Source: Ga0077527 sp032128415
GTDB lineage: Bacteria; Pseudomonadota; Gammaproteobacteria; Burkholderiales; SG8-41
DNA length: 64,000 bases
Direction of reading: 5' to 3'
Assembly: GCA_032128415.1 (NCBI GenBank)
Contig: JAQBGW010000165.1
Coordinates: 6,937-70,936 of the forward strand
The position numbers were made by a program, and so were the translations under genes. Below the pieces are notes generated by a model that was given only the letters and a program-made list of their open reading frames with translations, ran no database searches and was not told the DNA's origin. The stretch's first letter is position 1. Each line of letters opens with the position of its first letter. Below are positions 15,817 to 24,630 of this stretch, in pieces.

Positions 15817-16051
15817 CAGCCTGCTTGACGAGCCGGGTCACCGTGTCGGAGAGCAACGCGCCCTTGCTCTGCCAAAACGCGATGCGTTCGCGGTTGATGC
15901 GCAAACGCTCGGTGCCCTCGGGCGCCTTGGGATTGTAGAATCCCAGACGTTCGAGGAAGCGGCCGTCACGCGCAAAACGCGAGTCAGCAGCAACCAGATT
16001 GAAGAACGGGCGCTTTTTGGCACCCCCACGTGCTAAACGGATAACGACCAT
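15797..16051 (-). CDS. rpsP: 30S ribosomal protein bS16
   Basis: The 84-residue S16 starts MVVIRLARGGAKKRPFFNLVAADSR and has 'RFLERLGFYNPKAPEG', which is the family signature. It leads the rpsP-rimM-trmD-rplS operon. The ribosome-binding site AGGA is nine bases before the ATG and lies in one arm of a perfect 16-bp palindrome (16060-16075). Confidence 0.97.
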   Translation of the reverse strand: MVVIRLARGGAKKRPFFNLVAADSRFARDGRFLERLGFYNPKAPEGTERLRINRERIAFWQSKGALLSDTVTRLVKQAGEPKAA

Positions 16052-16059
16052 GATAAAAA

Positions 16060-16075
16060 TTCCTGTCGACAGGAA
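16060..16075 (-). promoter_or_regulatory. palindrome overlapping the rpsP ribosome-binding site
   Basis: TTCCTGTCGACAGGAA is a perfect 16-bp palindrome. In the mRNA it can fold as TTCCTG-loop TCGA-CAGGAA, with the rpsP Shine-Dalgarno AGGA in the 3' arm. It may hide the site and control translation, or be a protein operator. The control role is inferred. Confidence 0.5.
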
Positions 16076-16206
16076 ATGTCGAAAGGGGCGGATTTTACGC
16101 TAGTTTTTCACTTACACGCAACAAAAGCGGGCGTCTGCAGCGTTTCCGGGATGACTGGGGGCTGCGCGCGAAAATATTATTTAACTTATTGATTTTTAAC
16201 ATATTT

Positions 16207-17058
16207 ATGACAAATTCCGAGATCGCCCCCAGCGCCCGTATCAACACCGCACTGCATACCCGCTTCGGTGAGGATTACAACCCCGGCGCAGCACAACCAG
16301 GTCTCGCTGATCTGGCGCGAATTGCCGAACATCGGTCGATCCGGCGTTATGCCACCACCCCCATTGCGCCGGAGTTATTGCGGTTGTTATTCGCCTGCGC
16401 CCTCTCGGCGCCGACTAAAAGCGACCTGCAGCAGGCCGACATCATCCATGTCGTCGACGCCGCCAAGCGTCAGCGCATCGTCGCCACGATCCCCGACATG
16501 CAATGGATACTCGATGCGCCGGTGTTCCTGGTGTTCTGCGGCAACAACCGCCGCATCCGCCATATCGGCGCCTGGCGCGACAAGCCGTTCGCGAACGAGC
16601 ATCTCGATCACTTCATGAATGCTGCGGTAGATGCCGGCATTGTCATGATGAATTTCATCCGCGCTGCCGAAGCTGCCGGTTTGGGTACTTGCCCGATCAG
16701 CGCCGTCCGCAATGCCGTCGCTGCCGTGAGCAGCGAGCTGGCCCTGCCCGAGGGCGTATTTCCACTGGCGGGACTCTGCGTAGGGTATCCGGCGACGCCG
16801 GGTCACATCAGCCCGCGACTGCCGCTGGCGGCCACGGTACATACCGACCGCTACGACGAAACCCGGTTACGCGAGCAGGTCGATGCCTACGACCAGCGGC
16901 GACACGCCAATCATCCATACGCAAAACAACGGCGTACCGCGCAGTTCGGCAAAGCTGAGTTTTATGGCTGGTCAGAGGACAAGGCCCGGCAATATGCTGA
17001 GCCGGAACGGGCGGACTTCGGCGCTTATATCCGGCGTCAGGGATTCAGCCTCAAGTAA
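16207..17058 (+). CDS. nitroreductase family (NfsA/FRP-like) FMN oxidoreductase
   Basis: The 283-residue product has a nitroreductase fold: 'RSIRRYATTPIAPELLRLLFACALSAPTKSDLQ' near residue 40 for FMN binding and 'AAEAAGLGTCPISAVRNA' in the second half. The C-terminal extension (YDETRLREQVDAYDQRR) resembles NfsA-type enzymes that use NADPH to reduce nitro compounds or quinones. The ATG at 16207 is preferred to a TTG at 16189. Neither has a clear ribosome-binding site. It stands alone between the rpsP operon and ffh, convergent with ffh. Confidence 0.85.
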   Translation: MTNSEIAPSARINTALHTRFGEDYNPGAAQPGLADLARIAEHRSIRRYATTPIAPELLRLLFACALSAPTKSDLQQADIIHVVDAAKRQRIVATIPDMQWILDAPVFLVFCGNNRRIRHIGAWRDKPFANEHLDHFMNAAVDAGIVMMNFIRAAEAAGLGTCPISAVRNAVAAVSSELALPEGVFPLAGLCVGYPATPGHISPRLPLAATVHTDRYDETRLREQVDAYDQRRHANHPYAKQRRTAQFGKAEFYGWSEDKARQYAEPERADFGAYIRRQGFSLK

Positions 17059-17079
17059 CTGACCCGCCCGGCGCGCTAC

Positions 17080-18432
17080 TCAGCGCGCGCCCGGAAACAT
17101 GCCCTTCATCGAACGCATCATTTTCGCCATGCCACCCTTGGCGACCATCTTCATCATCTTCTGTGTCTGCTCAAACTGACTGAGCAGACGGTTCACTTCC
17201 TGCACGCTGACACCCGCTCCCGCGGCGATGCGACGCTTGCGTGTTGCCTTGAGCAGTTCAGGTTTGGCGCGCTCCAGCGGCGTCATTGAGTTGATGATGC
17301 CCTCCAGCCGGCGGATCGTTTTGTCGTCCATCTGCGGCGCGCTTTGTGCCGCCTGTGCCAGTTGCGCAGGCAATTTGTCCATCAGCGCGCTCATGCCACC
17401 CATCTTGCGCATCTGCATGACCTGTTGCTTGAAATCATCAAGATCAAAACCCTTGCCGCTCTTGACCTTGCGCGCAAATTTCTCGGCTTCCGCGTGATCC
17501 ACCGACTTTTGGACATCTTCGATCAGCGACAACACGTCGCCCATGCCGAGTATGCGCGACGCCATGCGATCGGGATGGAAGGCCTCCAGCCCGGTCAGTT
17601 TTTCGCCGACACCGGCAAACTTGACTGGTTTCCCGGTGACATGGCGCACCGATAGCGCCGCGCCGCCACGCGCATCGCCGTCGAGTTTGGTCAGAATCAC
17701 GCCGGTCAGCGGCAATGCATCACCAAACGCTTTGGCAACATTGACTGCGTCCTGACCCTGCATCGCATCAACCACGAACAGTGTTTCAATTGGGTTGAGC
17801 GCCGCGTGCAATTCGCGGATTTCCCGCATCATCGCCTCATCGATCGCCAGTCGCCCTGCGGTATCAACGATCAACACGTCGTGAAAATGCGTGCGCGCGT
17901 ATTGCAGCGCGCCCTGCGCAATCGCTACGGGTAATGCATCAACCGGCGCCGCATGAAAATCTGCATCGACCTGCCCGGCAACAATCTTCAATTGCTCAAT
18001 CGCCGCAGGGCGGTACACGTCGCAACTTGTCAACAACACTTTTTTCCGCTGCTCGGTGCGCAACCAGTGCGCCAGTTTGCCCGCGGTAGTGGTCTTGCCC
18101 GCGCCCTGCAGACCGGCTAGCAGGATGACTGCGGGCGGTTGAGCGGCCAGATTGAGCGACTCGTTATGCTCGCCCATCAGGCTGACGAGCTCGCGATGCA
18201 CGACGCCGACCAGCGCCTGCCCCGGTGTCAGACTGCCGATGACTTCCTGACCGACCGCCTTTTCACGTACTCGGTCGATGAACGTGCGGACCACCGGCAG
18301 CGCAACGTCGGCCTCCAGCAACGCGACGCGGACTTCACGCAAGGCGTCCTGGATATTGCTGTCCGTCAGGCGCGCTTCGCCACGCAGCGTCTTGACGACG
18401 CGTGACAGCCGCCCGGTGAGGTTGTCGAACAT
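17080..18432 (-). CDS. ffh: signal recognition particle protein Ffh
   Basis: The ATG at 18432 gives the normal start MFDNLTGRLSRVVKTLRG; a longer ORF to 18471 would overlap the divergent gene. The 450-residue product has the N-domain four-helix bundle and a GTPase G-domain with G1 'GLQGAGKTTTAGKLAHWL', 'DTAGRL' and 'TKLDGDARGG'. The Met-rich M-domain ends in 'MMKMVAKGGMAKMMRSMKGMFPGAR', which binds 4.5S RNA and signal peptides. It targets nascent inner-membrane proteins to FtsY. Confidence 0.97.
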   Translation of the reverse strand: MFDNLTGRLSRVVKTLRGEARLTDSNIQDALREVRVALLEADVALPVVRTFIDRVREKAVGQEVIGSLTPGQALVGVVHRELVSLMGEHNESLNLAAQPPAVILLAGLQGAGKTTTAGKLAHWLRTEQRKKVLLTSCDVYRPAAIEQLKIVAGQVDADFHAAPVDALPVAIAQGALQYARTHFHDVLIVDTAGRLAIDEAMMREIRELHAALNPIETLFVVDAMQGQDAVNVAKAFGDALPLTGVILTKLDGDARGGAALSVRHVTGKPVKFAGVGEKLTGLEAFHPDRMASRILGMGDVLSLIEDVQKSVDHAEAEKFARKVKSGKGFDLDDFKQQVMQMRKMGGMSALMDKLPAQLAQAAQSAPQMDDKTIRRLEGIINSMTPLERAKPELLKATRKRRIAAGAGVSVQEVNRLLSQFEQTQKMMKMVAKGGMAKMMRSMKGMFPGAR

Positions 18433-18460
18433 GGGGTGTGCGTTCGGGTAAACTTGAAAG

Positions 18461-19288
18461 ATGAAAGACATTTTACCGTATCTGATCAGCGCGCTTCTTT
18501 ACGCAGCGATGGCGGTCTACTTCTGGCGGCTGCACTGGTCGATGGCGGACGCAGCTCCGGTATCGCAGGCGCCATCCACCGCAGAGCGCATCGGCGTGCT
18601 GATTGCGCTCGGCGTGCATGCCGGCGCGTTGTTCGGGGTGATGTTTTCGGGAAATACGCTGCGCATCGGCGTTGGTGATGCGGTTTCCACCATCCTCTGG
18701 CTGACGGTACTGATCTACTGGCTGGGCGGCCTGTTCTACCGCCTTGAGGGATTGCAGGCACTGATCATGCCGATCGCGGCGGTCGCGGCTTTGCTGCCTG
18801 TTCTGTGGCCGGCCGCGCGGCCGCTGCCCAACACCGAACTGCTTGCTTTCAAGCTGCATCTGGTCATTTCGATGCTCGCTTACAGCCTGTTTACAATCGC
18901 CTCGCTGCACGTACTGCTGATGACTATGCTGGAACGCAAGCTGCACCAGGGCGCGCTGCCAGCAGGCCTGCGCCGGCTGCCGGCTCTGCTGACCATGGAA
19001 ACGTTGTTGTTCCGCATCATCTGGGCAGGGTTTGTCATGCTGTCACTGACACTGGCCAGCGGCATGGTGTTCTCAGAGGAAGTCTTCGGCAAAGCCGCGC
19101 AATTCAATCACAAAACAATTTTCGGCATCGTGTCCTGGTTGGTGTTCGGTGCGCTGTTGTTTGGTCGCCATTTTTACGGATGGCGCGGCCGCACTGCCGT
19201 GCGCTGGACACTATCCGGTTTCCTGCTGCTCGTACTGGCTTATCTGGGCAGCAAATTCGTCGTCGAAGTCCTGCTCGGGCGAAGCTGA
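18461..19288 (+). CDS. CcsA/HemX-like cytochrome c assembly membrane protein (YpjD type)
   Basis: The 275-residue product has about eight membrane segments and the family landmarks 'LLAFKLHLVISMLAYSLFTIASLHVLLM' and 'FNHKTIFGIVSWLVFGALLFGRHFYGWRGRTAVRWTL'. His residues in these segments resemble the haem-handling His of CcsA. It is divergent from ffh, 28 bp apart, as is common in Gram-negative proteobacteria. The precise role of this subfamily is uncertain. Confidence 0.83.
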   Translation: MKDILPYLISALLYAAMAVYFWRLHWSMADAAPVSQAPSTAERIGVLIALGVHAGALFGVMFSGNTLRIGVGDAVSTILWLTVLIYWLGGLFYRLEGLQALIMPIAAVAALLPVLWPAARPLPNTELLAFKLHLVISMLAYSLFTIASLHVLLMTMLERKLHQGALPAGLRRLPALLTMETLLFRIIWAGFVMLSLTLASGMVFSEEVFGKAAQFNHKTIFGIVSWLVFGALLFGRHFYGWRGRTAVRWTLSGFLLLVLAYLGSKFVVEVLLGRS

Positions 19289-19350
19289 CGGGCGGCGTCG
19301 TTCCGACACCGGCTTCAGTTCTGCCGTTCTGGTTACCGTGAGGTGTACAC

Positions 19351-20646
19351 ATGGAAGTATTGCTACTCACTTTTCTGATCCTGCTTAACGGCGCTTTCGC
19401 AATGTCTGAAGTCGCGTTGCTGACAGCCCGCCGCTCGCGGCTGACCATGCTCGCGCATCGAGGAGACAAACTCGCAGCGGCCGCAGTAAAACTCAGCGCC
19501 GAGCCAACACGATTTCTCTCGACGGTGCAGATCGGCATCACGTCGATCGGCCTGCTCAACGGCATCGTCGGCGAAGCGATCTTCGCTCCACCGTTTGCAG
19601 AATGGTTGCAGGCACAGGGGCTGGAGACGAAATTCAGCGGGGTGCTGGCCACTCTGGTGGTTGTCGCTTGCATCACCTACATCTCCATCGTTCTCGGTGA
19701 AATCGTGCCTAAACGCCTCGGCCAGCACAGCGCCGAGAATATCGCCCGCCTGGTGGCGTGGCCGATGCGTGTACTTGCCTGGATTACCGCCCCCTTCGTG
19801 CACCTGCTGACGATATCCACAGACGCCGTGCTCAAGCTTGCACTGAGGATATTTCGCCTGCAGCCACAGGATTCCGGGCCGCAGCCGCTGTCGATCGACG
19901 AGATTCGTACCATCGTGCTCGAATCATCCAACGTGATGCCGAAAAAACACGCCTCGGTGCTGCTCAATCTGCTGGAAATCGGCTCCATCACCGTGGACGA
20001 TGTGATGATCCCGCGCAACCAGCTCGAAGCCGTTGACCTGGATCTGCCGATTGAAGAACTGGAACAGCAATTGTCTACCGCTCATCACCGGCGCGTTGTC
20101 GTTTATCAGGATCAGCTCGACAATGTGATCGGCACCATGCGCGTGCGCCATGCGCTGACGCTGATCCAGCGCGATGAGCTGACCCGCGAAAGTCTCCGGG
20201 AAATGATCCGCGAACCCTATTTTGTACCCTCGTCAACACCTTTGCTGTCACAGATTCAGAATTTCCAGGAACAACAGGATCGCGTCAGTCTAGTGGTTGA
20301 TGAATACGGGGAAATCATGGGCCTGGTGACGCTGGAGGACATACTCGAGGAGATCATCGGCGAATTCACCACCCAGTCACCGCTGATGACACGGGGGCTG
20401 ACGCGGCAATCGGACGGCAGCTATCTGGTCGAAGGCAGCACCCTGCTGCGGGAACTCAACCGCAAGCTGAACCTGGAATTTCCGCTGGACGGGCCAAAAA
20501 CACTTAACGGCTTGATTCTGGAGCATTTACAGGATATTCCGGAGCCGAATACCAGTGTCCGCATCGCCGGATATCCACTGGAAATTGTGCAAACCCAGGA
20601 TCGCGTCATCAAAAGTGTGCGAATTACCCCGCCGCCCCGCCCCTGA
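19351..20646 (+). CDS. CNNM/CorC-like hemolysin family protein (DUF21-CBS-CBS-CorC_HlyC)
   Basis: The 431-residue product has an N-terminal DUF21 membrane domain (residues 1-160, with 'LLNGAFAMSEVALLTARRSRL'). Two CBS domains follow ('VDDVMIPRNQLEAVDLD' and 'QQDRVSLVVDEYGEIMGLVTLEDILEEIIGEF') and then a C-terminal CorC_HlyC transporter-associated domain. Members are linked to Mg2+ or cobalt transport and not to lysis despite the name. It lies 62 bp after the CcsA-like gene on the same strand. Confidence 0.88.
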   Translation: MEVLLLTFLILLNGAFAMSEVALLTARRSRLTMLAHRGDKLAAAAVKLSAEPTRFLSTVQIGITSIGLLNGIVGEAIFAPPFAEWLQAQGLETKFSGVLATLVVVACITYISIVLGEIVPKRLGQHSAENIARLVAWPMRVLAWITAPFVHLLTISTDAVLKLALRIFRLQPQDSGPQPLSIDEIRTIVLESSNVMPKKHASVLLNLLEIGSITVDDVMIPRNQLEAVDLDLPIEELEQQLSTAHHRRVVVYQDQLDNVIGTMRVRHALTLIQRDELTRESLREMIREPYFVPSSTPLLSQIQNFQEQQDRVSLVVDEYGEIMGLVTLEDILEEIIGEFTTQSPLMTRGLTRQSDGSYLVEGSTLLRELNRKLNLEFPLDGPKTLNGLILEHLQDIPEPNTSVRIAGYPLEIVQTQDRVIKSVRITPPPRP

Positions 20647-20760
20647 GTCTGCTGCCGCAGGGTGTGTCGCACAGCCTTTACAAAGCGCCGCTGGAAAGGC
20701 ATGATTCCCTGAATAACAACTCGTAACCTATTGGTTATTGAGAGATTTTGGAGGTCTGCC

Positions 20761-21990
20761 ATGGCAACCGCAACTGCTGCCGCACGCAAAACACAAATCA
20801 AAGAGTTCACCTTCCGCTGGGTTGGCCAGGATCGTGCCGGGAAAACCGTACGCGGCGAAATTCAAGCCAGCGGCGAAGCTCAGGTCAATGCCACTCTGCG
20901 CCGTCAGGGCATCAAAATCGTCGAAGTCAAAAAACAGCGCATAGGTACTGGCGGATCGGTATCCGATAAGGACATCACATTGTTTACCCGCCAACTGGCA
21001 ACGATGATGAAAGCCGGCGTGCCGCTGTTGCAGTCTTTTGACATCGTTGGCAAGGGCCACAGCAATCCGGCCGTTGCCCGTCTGCTGATGGCCATCAAGA
21101 CCGACGTCGAAACCGGCACGTCCCTGAAACAGGCTTTCGAGAAACATCCGCTGCATTTCGATGCGCTGTTCTGCAACCTGGTGGGCGCCGGCGAAGCTGC
21201 CGGTATTCTGGAAAGCCTGCTCGACCGGCTGGCCACCTACAAGGAAAAAATTCAAGGCATCAAGGCCAAGATCAAGTCCGCGCTTTTTTATCCGATCGCC
21301 ATTATCGTGGTCGCCGTGGTCATTACTGCAATCATCATGATTTTCGTGATTCCGGCGTTTAAGGAAGTGTTCAAGAGTTTCGGCGCCGATCTGCCAACGC
21401 CGACGCTGATCGTGATGGCGATGTCGGATTTTGTCGTCGCCAACTGGTTTGTCCTCTTCGGCGGAGCTGGCGCTGCAATCTACGCTTTTTTCTGGACCTG
21501 GAAACGTTCGGAAAAAATGCAGATGATCATGGATCGTTTAACCCTGAAAATTCCGATTTTCGGTGACCTGATCCGCAAATCATCTATCGCCCGCTGGACA
21601 CGCACGCTGTCAACGATGTTTGCCGCCGGCGTGCCCCTGGTCGAAGCACTCGGCTCCGTAGCCGGCGCATCAGGGAATTACGTCTACTTTGTAGCCACCA
21701 AGAAAATCCAGGCCGAGGTGTCCACCGGCTCCAGCCTTACGTCGTCCATGCAGGGCACCGAAGTGTTCCCGAGCATGGTGATCCAGATGGTCATGATCGG
21801 CGAGGAAGCCGGCTCACTGGACGCGATGCTGGGCAAAGTGGCTGACTTCTTCGAACAGGAAGTCGATGACACCGTGGAAGCACTGGCCAGCCTGATGGAA
21901 CCGATGATCATGGTGGTGCTGGGCACGCTGATCGGCGGCATGGTCATTGCCATGTATCTGCCGATTTTCAAACTGGGTGCCGCGGTATAA
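20761..21990 (+). CDS. pilC: type IV pilus inner-membrane platform protein PilC
   Basis: The ATG at 20761 has a TTTTGGAGG box 7 bases upstream; the longer ORF from 20731 contains that box and is rejected. The 409-residue product has the two repeated T2SF domains ('FTRQLATMMKAGVPLLQSFD' near 80 and 'RTLSTMFAAGVPLVEALGSV' near 280) and three membrane segments. The last is 'MEPMIMVVLGTLIGGMVIAMYLPIF'. It is the platform for pilus assembly with the PilB and PilT ATPases. pilD follows directly, but pilB, the usual upstream neighbour, is missing here. Confidence 0.95.
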   Translation: MATATAAARKTQIKEFTFRWVGQDRAGKTVRGEIQASGEAQVNATLRRQGIKIVEVKKQRIGTGGSVSDKDITLFTRQLATMMKAGVPLLQSFDIVGKGHSNPAVARLLMAIKTDVETGTSLKQAFEKHPLHFDALFCNLVGAGEAAGILESLLDRLATYKEKIQGIKAKIKSALFYPIAIIVVAVVITAIIMIFVIPAFKEVFKSFGADLPTPTLIVMAMSDFVVANWFVLFGGAGAAIYAFFWTWKRSEKMQMIMDRLTLKIPIFGDLIRKSSIARWTRTLSTMFAAGVPLVEALGSVAGASGNYVYFVATKKIQAEVSTGSSLTSSMQGTEVFPSMVIQMVMIGEEAGSLDAMLGKVADFFEQEVDDTVEALASLMEPMIMVVLGTLIGGMVIAMYLPIFKLGAAV

Positions 21991-22010
21991 CTCTGCGCGC
22001 GTGCGCATAT

Positions 22011-22032
22011 CGGCGCCGCGAGGCGCCGGTTT
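22011..22032 (+). terminator. weak hairpin with short T run between pilC and pilD
   Basis: CGGCGCC and GGCGCCG pair around GCGA and are followed by GTTTT. It lies 21 bp after the pilC stop. The T run is short, so this may only reduce read-through into pilD. Confidence 0.35.
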
Positions 22033-22107
22033 TGGCTGCAACGCTGCTCACGCGGTATTTCATTTGTCAGCAGGCTTGATGCCCTCCGCATTTGAACGGT
22101 AATCGCC

Positions 22108-22953
22108 TTGGCCCTGTCCACTCCCCTCATCTTCGTAATGGTCATGATCCTGCTCGGCCTGTGCGTCGGCAGCTTTCTCAATGTCGTTATCCACCGTCTG
22201 CCGAAAATAATGGAGCGGCAGTGGCGCGCCGAGTGCGCGGAGCTTGCCGGACAGGAATCCCCGTCGCCTGAACGTTACAACCTGGTTGTGCCGCGCTCAG
22301 CGTGTCCCGCCTGCGGTCACCGGATTACTGCACTGGAAAACATACCGGTGTTGAGTTATCTGCTGCTGCGCGGCAAATGCTCCGGGTGCAGTGCCATCAT
22401 TTCACCGCGTTATCCCGCCGTAGAAATGATCACCGCTGTGTTGTCCGGCTACGTCGCCTGGCATTTCGGCTACGGCATGGCCGCCGCAGGCGCCCTGATG
22501 TTCACCTGGTCGATGATTGCGCTGACTTTCATCGACCTCGACACCTATTACCTGCCTGACAGCATCACTCTGCCGCTGTTGTGGCTGGGGCTGCTAATTA
22601 ACCTCGGCGGCACCTATGCATCGCTGTCCTCTGCCGTCATCGGCGCTGCTGCCGGTTACCTGTCTCTGTGGGCGGTGTACTGGATATTCAAATGGGCCAC
22701 CGGCAAAGAAGGCATGGGTTACGGTGACTTCAAACTGCTGGCGGCTATCGGCGCATGGCTAGGCTGGCAGATGCTGCCGCTGACGATACTGCTCTCGTCT
22801 CTGGTCGGTGCGGTGATCGGTATCAGCATGATCGTACTCGCGCGACAGGGCCGCAACGTGCCTATCCCGTTTGGCCCCTACCTTGCCATCGCGGGCATGA
22901 TTGCCATGCTCTATGGCGACGCGCTGACTCGCGCTTATTTGGGCCCGATCTGA
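22108..22953 (+). CDS. pilD: prepilin leader peptidase/N-methyltransferase (TTG start)
   Basis: The 281-residue product has 'GLCVGSFLNVVIHRLP', a zinc-type CPACG ... CSGC domain (residues 71-94), and the two catalytic aspartates in 'DLDTYYLPD' and 'GYGDFKLLAAIGAWLGWQ'. It cleaves type IV prepilin leaders and methylates the new N-terminus. The start taken is TTG 22108, because ATG 22138 would cut into the first membrane segment. Eight membrane segments are visible. It is followed 3 bp later by coaE. Confidence 0.95.
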   Translation: MALSTPLIFVMVMILLGLCVGSFLNVVIHRLPKIMERQWRAECAELAGQESPSPERYNLVVPRSACPACGHRITALENIPVLSYLLLRGKCSGCSAIISPRYPAVEMITAVLSGYVAWHFGYGMAAAGALMFTWSMIALTFIDLDTYYLPDSITLPLLWLGLLINLGGTYASLSSAVIGAAAGYLSLWAVYWIFKWATGKEGMGYGDFKLLAAIGAWLGWQMLPLTILLSSLVGAVIGISMIVLARQGRNVPIPFGPYLAIAGMIAMLYGDALTRAYLGPI

Positions 22954-22956
22954 CCC

Positions 22957-23574
22957 ATGTCGTACTGCGTCGGACTCACCGGCGGGATCGGCTCAGGCAA
23001 ATCACGCGCTGCGGCACTGTTTGCCGAAGGCGGTGCCTCGGTAGTCGATACCGATGCAATTTCACATGAGCTCACCGGCACGAATGGCGCCGCGATGCCG
23101 GACATCCGCGCGACTTTCGGCGCCGCTGTGCTTGCTGCTGACGGCAGCTTGAATCGCGCCGCGATGCGCGAGCGAGTCTTCAGCAATTCCGAAGATCGGC
23201 AACGCCTGGAAAATGTGCTGCATCCGCTGATCCAGGAACGCGCGCGCGAACGGATGCGCCGGTCCGTAGCACCCTATACACTGCTGGTGGTGCCGTTGCT
23301 ACTGGAAACCGGCGCCTACCGCGATCTCATCGACCGTGTGCTGGTCGTGGACTGCTCCGAATCCCAGCAAATCGCCCGTACCATGGCACGCAGCGGAATT
23401 ACTGAAGATGCGGTTCGGGCAATCATGGCGGCACAACTGCCGCGTGCGCAACGATTAGCCCGCGCCGATGACGTGATCCGCAACGATGGCGACATTGCTC
23501 AACTGCAAACTCAGGTCTTGAATTTGCACCGGCAATATCTACAGTACGGATCGACAGAGCCGGACAACCACTAA
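22957..23574 (+). CDS. coaE: dephospho-CoA kinase
   Basis: The 205-residue P-loop kinase makes CoA from dephospho-CoA and ATP. It has Walker A 'GLTGGIGSGKSRAAALFAEGG' at 6-26, 'VVDTDAISHEL' next, and the lid/base segment 'LLVVPLLLETGAYRDLIDRVLVVDC'. The pilD-coaE-zapD-yacG order is the usual proteobacterial one. No irregularity was seen. Confidence 0.96.
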   Translation: MSYCVGLTGGIGSGKSRAAALFAEGGASVVDTDAISHELTGTNGAAMPDIRATFGAAVLAADGSLNRAAMRERVFSNSEDRQRLENVLHPLIQERARERMRRSVAPYTLLVVPLLLETGAYRDLIDRVLVVDCSESQQIARTMARSGITEDAVRAIMAAQLPRAQRLARADDVIRNDGDIAQLQTQVLNLHRQYLQYGSTEPDNH

Positions 23575-23626
23575 TGCACTGTAAGCCTTTATTTTTTCTG
23601 GATTTTGTCCGATACTCAGACAACTG

Positions 23627-24415
23627 ATGCCCAACACCATCCCAGCGGGCGACACGGACGTGATTGTTTACGAACATCCCCTGAGCGAACGGGTACGCAC
23701 TCTGTTGCGACTGGAGGATTTGTTTGAGCGCATCGATTACTTCATGGGCAAGATCGATGCCCCGGAACATCATGTCGCGCTGCTGCTGATTTTCGAGATT
23801 CTCGAGGTAGCCGGTCGCGCCGATCTCAAATCCGACTTGCTGCAGGAACTCGAGCGCCAGAAACAAACGCTGGAGTCACTGCGCGACAATCCGGACATTT
23901 CCGAAGAGGCACTCGACAACGTGCTGTGGCAGATCGACCAGGCTTCATCGCGCATTTACCAGACATCGGGCAAGGTCGGGCAGGAGCTTCGCGAAAACGA
24001 ATGGCTGATGAGCATCAAGCAGCGCACCGGCATCCCCGGCGGGGTCTGCGAGTTTGATCTGCCGTCCTACCATTACTGGCTGCAGCAGAACGCCGAGTTG
24101 CGACGCCACGATCTGCAGCAGTGGCTGGCGCCATTCCTGCCGACACGCGATGCCATCAGCATCGTATTGAGGTTACTGCGCGAGAGCGGCAAGACCACGA
24201 CGCAAACGGCGCATCAAGGCGTCTATCAGCAGATGATGGCGGGACGCCTGGCGCAGATGCTGCGCATCCGGCTGTCGAGCGACTACAGCTGTCTGCCTGA
24301 GATCAGCGCGAACAAATATGCGCTGAATATCCGCTTCACGACGCAGGAGGGCATGCGCCGCCCGAAGGCGTCAGACACGGATGTGGAATTCGAATTGACT
24401 TTCTGTACGCTCTGA
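23627..24415 (+). CDS. zapD: cell division protein ZapD
   Basis: The 262-residue product matches the YacF/DUF1342 family. It has 'YEHPLSERVRTLLRLEDLFERIDYF' at the N-terminus and 'GGVCEFDLPSYHYWLQQ' near 145. ZapD cross-links FtsZ filaments in the cytoplasm. It lies between coaE (52 bp away) and yacG (2 bp away), its standard place. Confidence 0.95.
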   Translation: MPNTIPAGDTDVIVYEHPLSERVRTLLRLEDLFERIDYFMGKIDAPEHHVALLLIFEILEVAGRADLKSDLLQELERQKQTLESLRDNPDISEEALDNVLWQIDQASSRIYQTSGKVGQELRENEWLMSIKQRTGIPGGVCEFDLPSYHYWLQQNAELRRHDLQQWLAPFLPTRDAISIVLRLLRESGKTTTQTAHQGVYQQMMAGRLAQMLRIRLSSDYSCLPEISANKYALNIRFTTQEGMRRPKASDTDVEFELTFCTL

Positions 24416-24417
24416 CG

Positions 24418-24630
24418 ATGGTGGCGCGTCTGGTGGGATGCCCGCAGTGCGGCACGATGATCGAGTGGAATCTGCAGAACCGCTTCCGCCCTTTCTGTTC
24501 GGAGCGTTGCAAAATGATCGATCTCGGCGCCTGGGCATCGGAGAGTTATCGTGTACCGGTCGTGGAGATTGACGAATCCGACGATGTGCTGCCGGATGAT
24601 GCGGGCGACTCCGGAATCAGGCAGAACTAG
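24418..24630 (+). CDS. yacG: DNA gyrase inhibitor YacG
   Basis: The 70-residue zinc protein has CPQCG near the start and FCSERCKMIDLGAWASESYRVP in the middle. The four Cys bind zinc and the 'FCSxRC..IDLG.W' motif is diagnostic. It inhibits GyrB ATPase in E. coli. Its 3' end overlaps the convergent Nudix gene by 14 bp. Confidence 0.95.
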   Translation: MVARLVGCPQCGTMIEWNLQNRFRPFCSERCKMIDLGAWASESYRVPVVEIDESDDVLPDDAGDSGIRQN

